The notes under the pieces: generated by a model
Told to the model about the DNA's origin: nothing
What the model saw: only the letters and a program-made list of their open reading frames with translations
Databases searched by the model: none
From: Microcoleus sp. bin38.metabat.b11b12b14.051
GTDB lineage: Bacteria; Cyanobacteriota; Cyanobacteriia; Cyanobacteriales; Microcoleaceae
Direction of reading: 5' to 3'
Assembly: GCF_013299165.1 (NCBI RefSeq)
Contig: NZ_JAAFKD010000007.1
Span: 124,001-188,000, forward strand
DNA length: 64,000 nucleotides
Program-made: the position numbers and the translations under genes
Shown here: positions 27,253 through 36,247 of the stretch, in pieces
Layout: every line of letters starts with the position of its first letter
Position numbering within the stretch: position 1 is the first letter of the stretch

Positions 27253-27454
27253 TTTGTGGATTACGCATCGGTGGCTAGAAACCCGGTTTCTATGAGTTTT
27301 GTGTTGGGTAACGAGAAATATACTAAGAAACCGGGTTTCTGAGGGCGAAAGTGCGATCGCGAAATACAAGATTTCTTGCAAAAATAGCTAGGGAACGGGC
27401 AAGATGCCCGTTCCACAATTTGATCGAAAAGACTTTTGCAAGAGCTCTATAGTT

Positions 27455-27565
27455 CAATACGGTTCACTTAAGGTTTATTTGTCATTGCGATCGCGCCAGA
27501 GAGCAATCGCAGCGTCTATTTGTCACATTATTTTCCCCGTGAACAGTCTTAAGTGAACCGTATTG
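27455..27565. mobile_element. MITE with CAATACGGTTCACTTAAG ends and different interior
   Basis: The 111-bp element has terminal inverted repeats CAATACGGTTCACTTAAG and CTTAAGTGAACCGTATTG, the same ends as the elements at 16168 and 55424 apart from one base. The interior lacks their C/G-run core and instead contains GCGATCGCGCC and CAATCGCAGCGTC. No coding capacity. Confidence 0.8.
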
Positions 27566-27659
27566 ATCTATAGTTTTCAGTTGTTAGTGGTCAGTTTTTA
27601 GTTTTTTTTGAATAATTAATAATGTCAACTGTCAACTGTCAACTGCCAACTGTCAACTG

Positions 27660-29828
27660 TCAACTGTCAACTGTCAACTGACTTCTGGCGATCGGAATCT
27701 CGATCGCAAACTCAGTCCCCAGTCCAACTTCCGAAACGCAGTTGAGGCGCCCCCGATGCTGTTCCACAACTAAGTGGTAGGAAATCGACAGTCCCAAGCC
27801 AGTGCCCTTACCGACTGGTTTTGTAGTAAAAAACGGGTCAAATAGTTGGCGGCGAATCTCTTCCGGTATGCCCCCGCCGTTGTCAGAAATACGGATCGCG
27901 ACAAAATCGCCAACAACTTCAGTGCGAATTGTAATCGCCGGAAGAGTCAATGGAACACTGGGAATTAACGGCGGTGGATTTTTCCCATTTCCCTTTCCCC
28001 ATTGGCCCTTCTGGATTGCCTCATCCAAAGCATCAATAGCATTGCCGATAATATTCATAAATACTTGATTGAGCTGACCTGCACAGCAGTCGATACGGGG
28101 CAAATCGCCATATTCCCTGATAATTTGAATAGCTGGATGTCCGCCATGAGCTTTCACTCGGTGCTGCAAAATTAGCAAAGTGCTATCGATGCCCTCGTGA
28201 ATGTCAACGAGTTTGATGTTAGATTGATCCGATCGCGAAAAATTACGCATCGATAGAACTATTTGGCGGATGCGATCGGTTCCTACTTGCATCGAAGAAA
28301 CGATCTTAGATAAGTCTTCCACCAAAAAATCGATTTCCATTTCTGCTGCTGCTTCCCGAATTGCCGAGAATGGTTCGGGATAGTGCTGCTGGTAGAGGTC
28401 TAATAGTTGAATCAGTTGTTTGATGTAATGACTGGTGTGGGAAAGATTGCCGTAGATAAAATTAACTGGATTGTTGATTTCGTGGGCGATACCGGCAATC
28501 ATTTGTCCCAACGAAGACATTTTTTCGGTGTGGACTAATTGAGTTTGAGTTTGCTGCAATTTCCGCACAGTTTGCTCTAATTGCTCCGCTTGATTTTTCA
28601 AGCAGGTTTGCTTTTTCCGCAGCACTTCTTCGACTCGCTGGCGCTTGATGATATCCCGTCTCAATAATTCATTTGATTCTAAAAGTTGAGCGGTGCGCTC
28701 TTCTACTTGTTTTTTTAAGTCGTCGTGAGCTTGGCGCAGGGCTTCTTGGGCTCGCTGGCGCTCTAGAATTTCTTGCTGCAAAATTTCGTTGGTTTTCTGC
28801 AATTGGGCGGCTCTATCGTCTACTGCTTGCTGCAAAAGCTCGATCGTCCCGTACATTTCAGATTGGTTGAAAACTTGCGGCAAACTTGTTAGAGAGACAA
28901 CGCCCAAAAGCTCTCTCTGACTGCCAACTACTACCAAGCGACAGACTCCGTGTCGCTGCATTTCCTGGTGGGCGCGGAAGAGGGAATCGCTGGGAGATAT
29001 GCAAAATAAAGGCGCACTCATGGCATCAGCGGCCGAGATTTCTGAGAGGTTTAATTCGAGGGCGTGAAACTGCACGATGTCGCGTTCGGTGACAATGCCG
29101 ATCGGGATTTGGTACTTTTCTATTGGTACGATCCGCTGTGGATGCTGAATTTGCTCTTGGACAATCACGACGCAACTAACTTGATTTTTCACCATGAGCT
29201 GGGCTAAATCGAGGGCTGAGGCAGTCTTGGGAGCACAAATGACTTCTTTTGTCATCACATCTCCCGCACAGCGCAGATTTGCTAGCAAGTTGACCGGTTG
29301 TAGGGCTTCGTGAATGGCTTCGCGGGTGATGATGCCGATCAGTCGCGAGTCGGAGTCTACTACGGGTAAGTGCCGAATCTGGTGCTGGCGCAAGGTGAAT
29401 ATAGCTGTAAAAATATCTTGAGATTCGGATTGTTTGAGGGTAATGGGCGATCGAGTCATTACGTCAGCAATTGTCAGTCCGATCGTACAAGCTTCGATCG
29501 TACTTAACTTGACAATATCTCGTTCTGTGAAAATGCCGATCGGGCGATCGTCCTCCACGACTATGACACAACTGCGCTTGGCGGGGCTCTTAATACCCTT
29601 TTGTTTATCGCCACAAAGCTGACAGGAGACGCGCATCGGGTTCATGAGAGCCAACACTTCGGCGATCGGCATTTCTGGAGGCACTATCAGGGGATGGCGA
29701 TCGATCGATCGATCTAAAGGTGACAAGTAAATCGGTGGGTTGCTGGCTGCCACAGGGGATGCTGATGGTTGAATTGCTAACTGCGGGACTGAATCTAAAA
29801 AATGTTGTAAATCTTGTTCTTGTAGCAT
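27660..29828 (-). CDS. Sensor histidine kinase with four CBS domains
   Basis: A 722-residue soluble kinase. Two CBS pairs occupy residues about 35-325, each with the DVMT and GIVTERDIV type motifs ([51 protein letters not shown]). [11 protein letters not shown] insertion with two Cys lies in the first. A coiled coil (about 330-440) leads to HisKA with the phospho-His in [14 protein letters not shown] (about 449) and a HATPase domain with [29 protein letters not shown] and [17 protein letters not shown] pairs usually bind adenine nucleotides, so it may report energy status. No receiver is encoded beside it. The last few residues (SQLTVDS) come from the CAACTGT repeat at 27622-27680. Confidence 0.92.
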   Translation of the reverse strand: MLQEQDLQHFLDSVPQLAIQPSASPVAASNPPIYLSPLDRSIDRHPLIVPPEMPIAEVLALMNPMRVSCQLCGDKQKGIKSPAKRSCVIVVEDDRPIGIFTERDIVKLSTIEACTIGLTIADVMTRSPITLKQSESQDIFTAIFTLRQHQIRHLPVVDSDSRLIGIITREAIHEALQPVNLLANLRCAGDVMTKEVICAPKTASALDLAQLMVKNQVSCVVIVQEQIQHPQRIVPIEKYQIPIGIVTERDIVQFHALELNLSEISAADAMSAPLFCISPSDSLFRAHQEMQRHGVCRLVVVGSQRELLGVVSLTSLPQVFNQSEMYGTIELLQQAVDDRAAQLQKTNEILQQEILERQRAQEALRQAHDDLKKQVEERTAQLLESNELLRRDIIKRQRVEEVLRKKQTCLKNQAEQLEQTVRKLQQTQTQLVHTEKMSSLGQMIAGIAHEINNPVNFIYGNLSHTSHYIKQLIQLLDLYQQHYPEPFSAIREAAAEMEIDFLVEDLSKIVSSMQVGTDRIRQIVLSMRNFSRSDQSNIKLVDIHEGIDSTLLILQHRVKAHGGHPAIQIIREYGDLPRIDCCAGQLNQVFMNIIGNAIDALDEAIQKGQWGKGNGKNPPPLIPSVPLTLPAITIRTEVVGDFVAIRISDNGGGIPEEIRRQLFDPFFTTKPVGKGTGLGLSISYHLVVEQHRGRLNCVSEVGLGTEFAIEIPIARSQLTVDS

Positions 29829-29854
29829 GGTGATTATTAATTTTACTTAATGAA

Positions 29855-30007
29855 TTGTTACAATTTGACGGACACGAGTTAGCAGAATTAGCATTAATTA
29901 AGTGGACGAGTCACCGAGAAACGGATACTGTGCCACGTAATCCTAATAGTGGTGAAGTGCAAATTTTAGATTCTAGTTCGATAACCCAGATCGATACTAT
30001 GGGGTAA
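29855..30007 (+). other. Possible short coding remnant, 50 codons
   Basis: Between the CBS kinase and the PhoD gene a plus-strand frame runs from a TTG at 29855 to TAA 30005-30007 and reads FDGHELAELALIKWTSHRET then a Pro/Asn/Ser tail. Composition is protein-like, but there is no clear start or ribosome site and I recognise no family. It may be the 3' remnant of a gene or chance. Confidence 0.2.
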
Positions 30008-30098
30008 ATCTAAAATCTAAAATCGGCTGACAGATGCTCGATCGACTGAAATCTGATTCCTAGAAACCCGTTATTTAATTTTTATTTGTTTAATTCCT

Positions 30099-32678
30099 AT
30101 GTCGTGGACACCATTAAATCATCGAATTCATCATTTGCCGCTGATTCTTGCGGGGCCGATTTTGCGCCGAACAGAAACAGGGGCTGTGACAGTTTGGCTG
30201 GCTCTGAAAGCACCCCGCCAAGTCGAACTCAAGGTTTATTCAACAGAGGGCGGTACCGGCGAAGTTGTCGGTGTGCCCTTGCTGCAAGGCGCGAAATCTA
30301 CTGTGCAGCTTGGCAAATACCTGCACGTAGTGGCGGTGACTGCTAAACCAACAGATAAAAATCTCTTGACATCCGGGCAAATTTATGCTTATGACATTGA
30401 GTTTGCCGGGAGTCGCGAGTCGCCGTCGGTGGGAGTCCCAGAAAATGAGAAAGAAAATCTCCTTTCTTGTCTGTGGCCAACTGCTGCTGATTTGTCGGTT
30501 TTGGGGCCACAGACGATCAGTTATTTCGCTCACGGGTTGCCAACTTTTGCCCTGCCACCCCAGGATTTAAACTATTTGCGTATAGTGCACGGTTCTTGTC
30601 GCAAGCCCCACGGAGACGGCAGAGATGCGCTGCCAATCCTGGATAATGCGATCGAACAATTTGCAGGTATGGCAAATTTCCGGCCCCACCAACTATTTCT
30701 AACGGGCGACCAAATTTACGGCGACGACGTTGCCGATGCGATGCTGTGGGCATTGACTGATGCTGGCGATACACTGCTGGGCTGGGAAGAGAATCTGCCC
30801 CTGATGAATGATGCCCAAATTAAAAAGAATTTGTGTAACAGTATACCTAAAAAATGGCAAAAAGAAAATGTAATTGTCGAAGAGAGGGAAATTTTTAGAG
30901 AATCGCCAATTGAGAAAGCCTCTAATGCTGAGTCTGAGTACAAAAAACCAATTGATTTACAGCCGGGGACTCGCAGCGATATTGCCAGAGATTTTGGTGG
31001 TTTTACGGCGATGTTGGTGAATAAACCGGAGAAGGCTAAAAGTCACTTGTTTGGTTTGGGCGAATATTGTGCGATGTATTTGTTAGTTTGGTCTCCTATA
31101 CTTTGGTGCGACAGTTTTCCCAAGGGTAAGGATATTTGTCAAAATTCTCAGCAGGCAAAAGTCTGGGATAAAGAAGTTGTAGAACTTGATGGTTTTTGTC
31201 GCAATTTGTGGCGGGTGAGGCGGGCGATGGCGAATATTCCTACTTATATGATTTGCGATGATCATGATGTTAGCGATGATTGTTTTTTGAATCGAGAGTG
31301 GTGTTATCGGGTGTTGGGTAAGCCGCTGGGCCGCCTGGTGGTGCAGAATGCTTTGCTGGCTTATGCTGTGTTTCAGGGTTGGGGAAATACGCCCGCACAG
31401 TTCGATCGCGCAACGGTAGGAGATAAGTTATTAAAGGCTGCCGAAAAGTGGTCAGATTCGGCGGGGACTGATGTTGCTGTTTGGGAGGAAGCTGGTCAGT
31501 ATTTGGGGATTCCGGCGGTTGATATGGAGACTGGTTTACCCAAGTTTAAGTTGGATGAAGATGTTTTGATTTTGGATCGGGATGGCGGGGGTGCAGGTGA
31601 GGTTTTGAGTTGGCATTTTACGGTGAGAAGTTTTAAGCATGAGGTGATTGTGCTGGATACGCGAACTTGGCGGGGCTATCCGGTGGAAAGTGCGATCGCA
31701 CCGCCGATGCTTTTGACTCATAAAGGTTTTCAGGATCAAATTCAGCAGCCTTTGCGAGAGACTGATTTGCTGAATCAAACTGGAGAATTTGCGATCGAGG
31801 CGACGCTAGTTGTGGTTCCGACAAATTTGGTAGGTTTGTGGATTATTGATGCGGTGCAAAGGCGGGATGTTGAACAGGGAAAGGTTTTTAATACTGATGC
31901 GGGGGATGCTTGGAATTTTCATGAGTTAGCTTTTGTGAAGCTTTTGTCGGAGTTTTTTCGGCAGCGCGATCGGGTGATTGTGTTAACGGGGGATATTCAT
32001 TATGCTGCTGCTGTGCGGCTGAGTTATTGGTCGGATTGTCATTTTGGCGATTGTCGCCCTGAGATTGAGTGTTTGCAGTCTGTATCTCAGGTGAATGGAG
32101 AATTGCAAATTGCGAGTCAAAGATTATCTGTATTGGCACAATTGACTTCTAGTGCTTTAATTAATGAGGAGTGGAAAACTCATGTTATTCATACTAAAAT
32201 TAAGTCGCTGTTTCCTGAGCGGACGCACGAATGTTTGGGATGGAATGAGCCGCTGGAGTTGGTGAAGATTCCGAGACGCGGCAGGAAGAAGGCTATGACG
32301 GCTGCGGTGAGAAATAGACAATCTTTTCCTGATTGGGGTTATCGAGTTGATTGGATTAAACGGCAAAAATCTCGGTTATTTTTGCAGCATGAAAATGGTC
32401 AGGTGTCAAGTATATTGCCTAAAAATAAAGTGTTGTTATTGCTGGGTCGTTTGTGGAGTTTGATAGCGCTGTTGTGGCGGAATCGGTGGCTGCAAGAGGG
32501 TGATGAAATTGTGGGATATGGCAATATTGCGATCGTCAGTTTTGAGTGGCCCGCTGATGGTGATGGGGAGAAGGCGGTGATACAGAATGTCTATTGGCGG
32601 CCTCTTTGGGAGCCGGATAGTGTGGTTTACAGTCAGTATTTTGTGCCGCTGGGATTGGATGAGTCAACTGGTGATTAG
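30099..32678 (+). CDS. PhoD-like phosphatase (alkaline phosphatase D family)
   Basis: An 859-residue metallophosphatase. After an N-terminal beta domain (ILAGPILRRTETGAVTVWLA) the catalytic domain shows IVHGSCRKPHGDGRDALP, HQLFLTGDQIYGDDVADAM, IPTYMICDDHDVSDDCF and DRVIVLTGDIHYAAAVRLS, the metal ligand motifs of PhoD/PhoD-like enzymes. No Tat or Sec signal is present, unlike secreted PhoD, so it is probably cytoplasmic, and the substrate could be a nucleotide or phosphodiester rather than extracellular phosphate ester. It is longer than the usual family size because of insertions (about residues 230-330). Starts at ATG 30099. Stands alone. Confidence 0.88.
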   Translation: MSWTPLNHRIHHLPLILAGPILRRTETGAVTVWLALKAPRQVELKVYSTEGGTGEVVGVPLLQGAKSTVQLGKYLHVVAVTAKPTDKNLLTSGQIYAYDIEFAGSRESPSVGVPENEKENLLSCLWPTAADLSVLGPQTISYFAHGLPTFALPPQDLNYLRIVHGSCRKPHGDGRDALPILDNAIEQFAGMANFRPHQLFLTGDQIYGDDVADAMLWALTDAGDTLLGWEENLPLMNDAQIKKNLCNSIPKKWQKENVIVEEREIFRESPIEKASNAESEYKKPIDLQPGTRSDIARDFGGFTAMLVNKPEKAKSHLFGLGEYCAMYLLVWSPILWCDSFPKGKDICQNSQQAKVWDKEVVELDGFCRNLWRVRRAMANIPTYMICDDHDVSDDCFLNREWCYRVLGKPLGRLVVQNALLAYAVFQGWGNTPAQFDRATVGDKLLKAAEKWSDSAGTDVAVWEEAGQYLGIPAVDMETGLPKFKLDEDVLILDRDGGGAGEVLSWHFTVRSFKHEVIVLDTRTWRGYPVESAIAPPMLLTHKGFQDQIQQPLRETDLLNQTGEFAIEATLVVVPTNLVGLWIIDAVQRRDVEQGKVFNTDAGDAWNFHELAFVKLLSEFFRQRDRVIVLTGDIHYAAAVRLSYWSDCHFGDCRPEIECLQSVSQVNGELQIASQRLSVLAQLTSSALINEEWKTHVIHTKIKSLFPERTHECLGWNEPLELVKIPRRGRKKAMTAAVRNRQSFPDWGYRVDWIKRQKSRLFLQHENGQVSSILPKNKVLLLLGRLWSLIALLWRNRWLQEGDEIVGYGNIAIVSFEWPADGDGEKAVIQNVYWRPLWEPDSVVYSQYFVPLGLDESTGD

Positions 32679-32706
32679 ATATCTTGCAAAAGTTTTTTTA
32701 ATCAAT

Positions 32707-32777
32707 TTTTGGAACAGGCAAGATGCCCATTCCACAGAAAAAGTTATGTTGTGGAACGGGCATCTTGCCCGTTCCTA
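32707..32777. repeat. Facing GGAACGGGCAAGATGCC palindromes
   Basis: Two imperfect palindromes (GGAACAGGCAAGATGCCC and GGAACGGGCATCTTGCCC) face each other across an A/T-rich centre. Copies of the same sequence lie at 27393-27418 and 38363-38432, usually next to CTTTTGCAA. Confidence 0.75.
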
Positions 32778-32828
32778 GCGGCGGTTGAAACCGCCAGAAA
32801 GTCAGACGAAACCCGCCTTCGCAGGTTG

Positions 32829-32959
32829 AAAAGTCGATCGCCCGTTTGTCCGAAAAGTCGATCGCCCGTTGTCCAAAAAGTCGATCGCCCGTTTCCCGAA
32901 AAGTCGATCGCCCAAATCCCCAAAAGTCGATCGCACATTTCCCGAAAAGTCGATCGCGG
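32829..32959. repeat. Six tandem AAAAGTCGATCGCCC repeats
   Basis: Units of about 21-23 bp, AAAAGTCGATCGCCCGTTTC and close variants, are repeated six times with no unique spacers. Each contains the near-HIP1 core CGATCGCC. The array ends where the 314-bp duplication starts, and a piece of it (CGCACATTTCCCG) resumes after the second copy at 33826. Confidence 0.85.
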
Positions 32960-33272
32960 TGTGCCAGAAACCGGGTTTTTTCCAAAATACTTCCCTACAA
33001 CCCACAGATTCGGGCAAAAACCCGGTTTCTTTGCTGGGTGGCGGGGGCCCAGAAACCGGGTTTTTTCCAAAGATACTTGATTTTAGTCTAGAAATTCGGT
33101 AAAAACCCGGTTTCTTTGTCGGAGTCTGTAAGCCCTGAAAAGAAGAGACGGCGGTTGAAACCGCGTCTACACAGACAAAACCCACCTCCGTGGGTTGAAG
33201 ATAATTTTTCTTAGTCCGCGGAGGCGGACATCGTTTGTGTAGCCGCGGTTTCAACCGCCGAGTGCTAATGAT
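32959..33272. repeat. 314-bp direct repeat, copy 1
   Basis: Begins GTGTGCCAGAAACCGGG and ends GTGCTAATGAT. It is composed of two AAACCGGGTTT palindromes followed by one GGCGGTTGAAACCGC element. Nearly identical to 33512-33825, with about three or four base differences over 314 bases. Confidence 0.9.
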
Positions 33273-33285
33273 ATCAACGCTCAAA

Positions 33286-33510
33286 TCAATTTCCCAACAA
33301 CTCCTGAAACCGAACATCGCCGCGAATCCCATCAAAATCGGTATCCGTTTTTGCCAACTCTCGATATCTTTCCGGGTCTAATTCAATCGCGCGCTGCAAA
33401 TTTTCTAACGCTAACTCAACCTGATTCTGCAAGGCAAAATAGCAAGCTTTATTATAATAAGCATTAGCATGATTTGGATCTCTTTCTAAAACTTTATCCC
33501 AATTAGCCAT
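33286..33510 (-). pseudogene. C-terminal TPR fragment between direct repeats
   Basis: From ATG 33510, 74 codons read WDKVLERDPNHANAYYNKAC and ALENLQRAIELDPERYRELA, which are one complete and one partial tetratricopeptide repeat, then a conserved-looking tail FDGIRGDVRFQELLGN. TPR proteins are normally much longer; the frame upstream continues only into repeat DNA (33511-33807), so this is most likely the surviving 3' end of a larger gene cut by the repeat at 33512-33825. It could still be expressed as a mini-protein. Confidence 0.7.
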
Positions 33511-33511
33511 A

Positions 33512-33825
33512 GTGTGCCAGAAACCGGGTTTTTTCCAAAATACTTCCCTACAACCCACAGATTCGGGCAAAAACCCGGTTTCTTTGCTGGGTGGCGGGAG
33601 CCCAGAAACCGGGTTTTTTCCAAAGATACTTGATTTTAGTCTAGAAATTCGGTAAAAACCCGGTTTCTTTGTCGGAGTCTGTAAGCCCTGAAAAGAAGAG
33701 ACGGCGGTTGAAACCGCGTCTACACAGGCAAAACCCACCTCCGTGGGTTGAAGATAATTTTTCTTAGTCCGCGGAGGCGGACATCGTTTGTGTAGCCGCG
33801 GTTTCAACCGCCGGGTGCTAATGAT
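33512..33825. repeat. 314-bp direct repeat, copy 2
   Basis: Same sequence as 32959-33272, in direct orientation, immediately upstream of the TPR fragment. The two copies with the TPR piece between them look like a segmental duplication or an insertion carrying the fragment. Confidence 0.9.
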
Positions 33826-33864
33826 CGCACATTTCCCGAAAAAAAACCTCGCACCCAGAAAAGA

Positions 33865-33978
33865 CGGCGGTTGAAACCGCGTCTACACAGACAAAACCCA
33901 CCTCCGTGGGTTGAAGATAATTTTTCTTCCGTCCGCGGAGGCGGACATCGTTTGTGTAGCCGCGGTTTCAACCGCCGG
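33865..33978. repeat. GGCGGTTGAAACCGC palindromic element, third local copy
   Basis: A roughly 114-bp element with ends GGCGGTTGAAACCGCGTCTA and a facing GCGGTTTCAACCGCC, and a centre of CCACCTCCGTGGGTTGAAG and CCGCGGAGGCGGACATCG. Further copies or parts are at 33149-33260, 33702-33814, 39899-39946, 40283-40381 and 63925-64000. Confidence 0.85.
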
Positions 33979-34030
33979 ATGCTGCTGCACGTGCCGTTTC
34001 CCTACCCCAAAAAATCATCGCAAATTTGTC

Positions 34031-36247
34031 TCAAACATCGCCCAAATCCCCCATTCCCTCCAAACGCAGGAAATGCACCCGGCCCGACGCATCGCCGGCT
34101 ACAACTGTCACTCCATCAGGGGCGATCGCACAGCAATTGAACTCATGTTCTCCGCTCAAACTAGCAACCTCTCTACCGCTGAGAAGATCCCAGACTGTCA
34201 GGGTGCAATCGCGGTAAGCGGAAATTGCCGTTTTACCGTTCGGTGCGATCGCCACTGCTCTTACCCAGTCACTATGACCGATGAGAGTTTTCAGTTCTGA
34301 ACCTGTCTCGGTGTCCCAGATTTTCACGGTATGATCCGAGGATGCGGAAATCGCTGTTTTTCCGTCTGGTGCGATCGCCACTGCTCTTACCCAGTCACTA
34401 TGACCGATGAGAGTTTTCAGTTCTGAACCTGTCTCGGTGTCCCAGATTTTCACGGTATGATCCGAGGATGCGGAAATCGCTGTTTTTCCGTCTGGTGCGA
34501 TCGCCACTGCTCTTACCCAGTCACTATGACCGATGAGAGTTTTCAGTTCTGAACCTGTCTCGGTGTCCCAGATTTTCACGGTATGATCCGAGGATGCGGA
34601 AATCGCTGTTTTTCCGTCTGGTGCAATCGCCACTGCATATACATCGGAACTATAACCTCTGAGAGTTTTGAGTTGTCTGCCTGTCTCGGTGTCCCAGATT
34701 TTTATGGTACGATCCCAAAAAGCGGAAATCGCTGTTTTTCCGTCGAGTGCGATCGCCACTGCATTTACGCAGTCACTATGACCGGTGAGAGTTTTCAGTT
34801 CGCAGCCTGTCTGGATGTCCCAGATTTTCACGGTACGATCCGAGGATGCGGAAATCGCTGTTTTTCCGTCGAGTGCGATCGCCACTGCATTTACCGAATC
34901 ACTATGACCAATGAGAGTTTTGAGTTGTCTGCTTGTCTCGGTGTCCCAGATTTTCAGGGTACGATCCGAAGATGCGGAAATCGCTGTTTTTCCGTCTGGT
35001 GAGAGCGCCACTGCTCTGACCCAGTTACTATGACCGATGAGAGTTTTTAGTTCTGAACCTGTCTCGGTGTCCCAGATTTTCAGGGTATTATCATTTGAAG
35101 CGGAAATCGCTGTTTTTCCGTCGCGTGCGATCGCCACTGCATTTACCGAATCACTATGACCAATGAGAGTTTTGAGTTGTCTGCCTGTCTCGGTGTCCCA
35201 GATTTTCAGGGTACGATCCGAAGATGCGGAAATCGCTGTTTTTCCGTCTGGTACGAGCGTCACTGCTGTTACCGAATTACTATGACCCGTGAGAGTTTTC
35301 AGTTCTGAGGCTGTCTCGGTGTCCCAGATTTTCAGGGTACGATCCGAAGATGCGGAAATCGCTGTTTTTCCGTCTGGTGCGAGCGCCACTGCTGTTACCA
35401 AGTCACTATGACCCGTGAGAGTTTTCAGTTCTAAGCCTTTCTCGATGTCCCATATTTTCAGGGTTTTATCCCATGAAGCCGAAATCGCTGTTTTTCCGTC
35501 TGGTGCGATCGCCACTGCTATTATCCTAGATGTATGACCTGTGAGAGTTTTCAGTTCTGAGACTCTCTCGGTGTCCCATATTTTCAGGGTATGATCCGAA
35601 GATGCGGAAATCGCTGTCAGGCCGTCGGATGCGATCGCCACCGCATATATATCGGAACTATGACCGGTGAGAGTTTTCAGTTCCCGGCCTGTCTCGGTGT
35701 CCCAGATTTTCAGGGTTTTATCCCATGAAGCCGAAATCGCTGTTTTTCCGTCTGGTGCGATCGCCACTGCTAGTACCGCGCCACTATGACCGACAAGCGT
35801 CCGCAACGCACCTTCATTTGCCCTCTCTAAATTAGCCTTCAAAGGCCGCAACCAACGCCGCTCTTTTGACTGCTTTGTTTTTGCCAGCATCCCCTGAATC
35901 TGGGGCATTTCAAAATCCAACAATCTCCCCCATAAATGCCCTGCAAGCTGTGTTTTATCCACCGCCAAAATATGCGCCGACTTGCGAATTGCCCCTTGAA
36001 TCAACTTCAGAGTTTGATTTTTCTCCCCCGACAGCAACACATCAGAAATTCTCGCCAAATCATAATCCTCAATTAACGCTTGTACCCCCAACGCCTCCAA
36101 CTTCGCCTCAATAAAATCGAAATCCGTCAACAACTGATGCAGCCTTTCCCCTTGAACACTCTCGGCCAAATGCCCCGGCAGAGTTTCCAAAGCATAAAGC
36201 CGCTTTTGTGGCGACATTTTCCCCAACCGTTCTTTAAACTTACTCAT
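34031..36247 (-). CDS. WD40 repeat protein, 14 blades, partner of the NACHT ATPase
   Basis: A 738-residue protein from ATG 36247. Residues 1-130 form a helical N-terminal domain (KRLYALETLPGHLAESVQGE, DFIEAKLEALGVQALIEDYD) found in STAND proteins before WD40 arrays. Then 14 WD40 repeats of 42 residues follow, with the pattern GHSDWVRAVAIAPDGKTAIS and KIWDTETG, enough for two seven-blade propellers. Blades 10 to 12 are nearly identical at DNA level. The ATG overlaps the end of the upstream NACHT gene by 8 bases (ATGAGTAA), so the pair is translationally coupled and probably acts as one split sensor-ATPase. Ligand unknown. Confidence 0.9.
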   Translation of the reverse strand: MSKFKERLGKMSPQKRLYALETLPGHLAESVQGERLHQLLTDFDFIEAKLEALGVQALIEDYDLARISDVLLSGEKNQTLKLIQGAIRKSAHILAVDKTQLAGHLWGRLLDFEMPQIQGMLAKTKQSKERRWLRPLKANLERANEGALRTLVGHSGAVLAVAIAPDGKTAISASWDKTLKIWDTETGRELKTLTGHSSDIYAVAIASDGLTAISASSDHTLKIWDTERVSELKTLTGHTSRIIAVAIAPDGKTAISASWDKTLKIWDIEKGLELKTLTGHSDLVTAVALAPDGKTAISASSDRTLKIWDTETASELKTLTGHSNSVTAVTLVPDGKTAISASSDRTLKIWDTETGRQLKTLIGHSDSVNAVAIARDGKTAISASNDNTLKIWDTETGSELKTLIGHSNWVRAVALSPDGKTAISASSDRTLKIWDTETSRQLKTLIGHSDSVNAVAIALDGKTAISASSDRTVKIWDIQTGCELKTLTGHSDCVNAVAIALDGKTAISAFWDRTIKIWDTETGRQLKTLRGYSSDVYAVAIAPDGKTAISASSDHTVKIWDTETGSELKTLIGHSDWVRAVAIAPDGKTAISASSDHTVKIWDTETGSELKTLIGHSDWVRAVAIAPDGKTAISASSDHTVKIWDTETGSELKTLIGHSDWVRAVAIAPNGKTAISAYRDCTLTVWDLLSGREVASLSGEHEFNCCAIAPDGVTVVAGDASGRVHFLRLEGMGDLGDV

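Larger units (their letters stand above)
26529..27659. other. 1.1-kb gene-free region with repeats upstream of chlL
   Basis: The part next to chlL (26529-26900) is AT-rich and should contain the chlL promoter; direct sites cannot be assigned. The rest is repetitive: a GGGCAGTG/GGTAGTG minisatellite at 27139-27252, AAACCGGGTTTCT palindromes at 27280-27324, a GGAACGGGCAAGATGCCCG palindrome at 27393-27418, a MITE at 27455-27565 and GTCAACTGTCAACTGT tracts at 27622-27680. No coding frame is convincing. Confidence 0.6.
32679..33285. other. Repeat-rich spacer after PhoD gene
   Basis: The region contains a GGAACGGGCAAG-type palindrome pair (32707-32777), six AAAAGTCGATCGCCC repeats (32829-32959) and the first copy of a 314-bp duplication (32959-33272). 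Several overlapping frames on both strands arise from these repeats and show no conserved protein. Confidence 0.7.

Noticed and set aside
27031-27381. Pro/His/Leu repeat ORFs around the 7-bp minisatellite
   Set aside because: They consist of [12 protein letters not shown]-type translation of the minisatellite, in several frames and on both strands.
33511-33807. Upstream part of the TPR frame as genuine protein
   Set aside because: The residues (KKPGF, GFLPESVG and so on) are translated from AAACCGGGTTT palindromes and repeat at 32802-33335.
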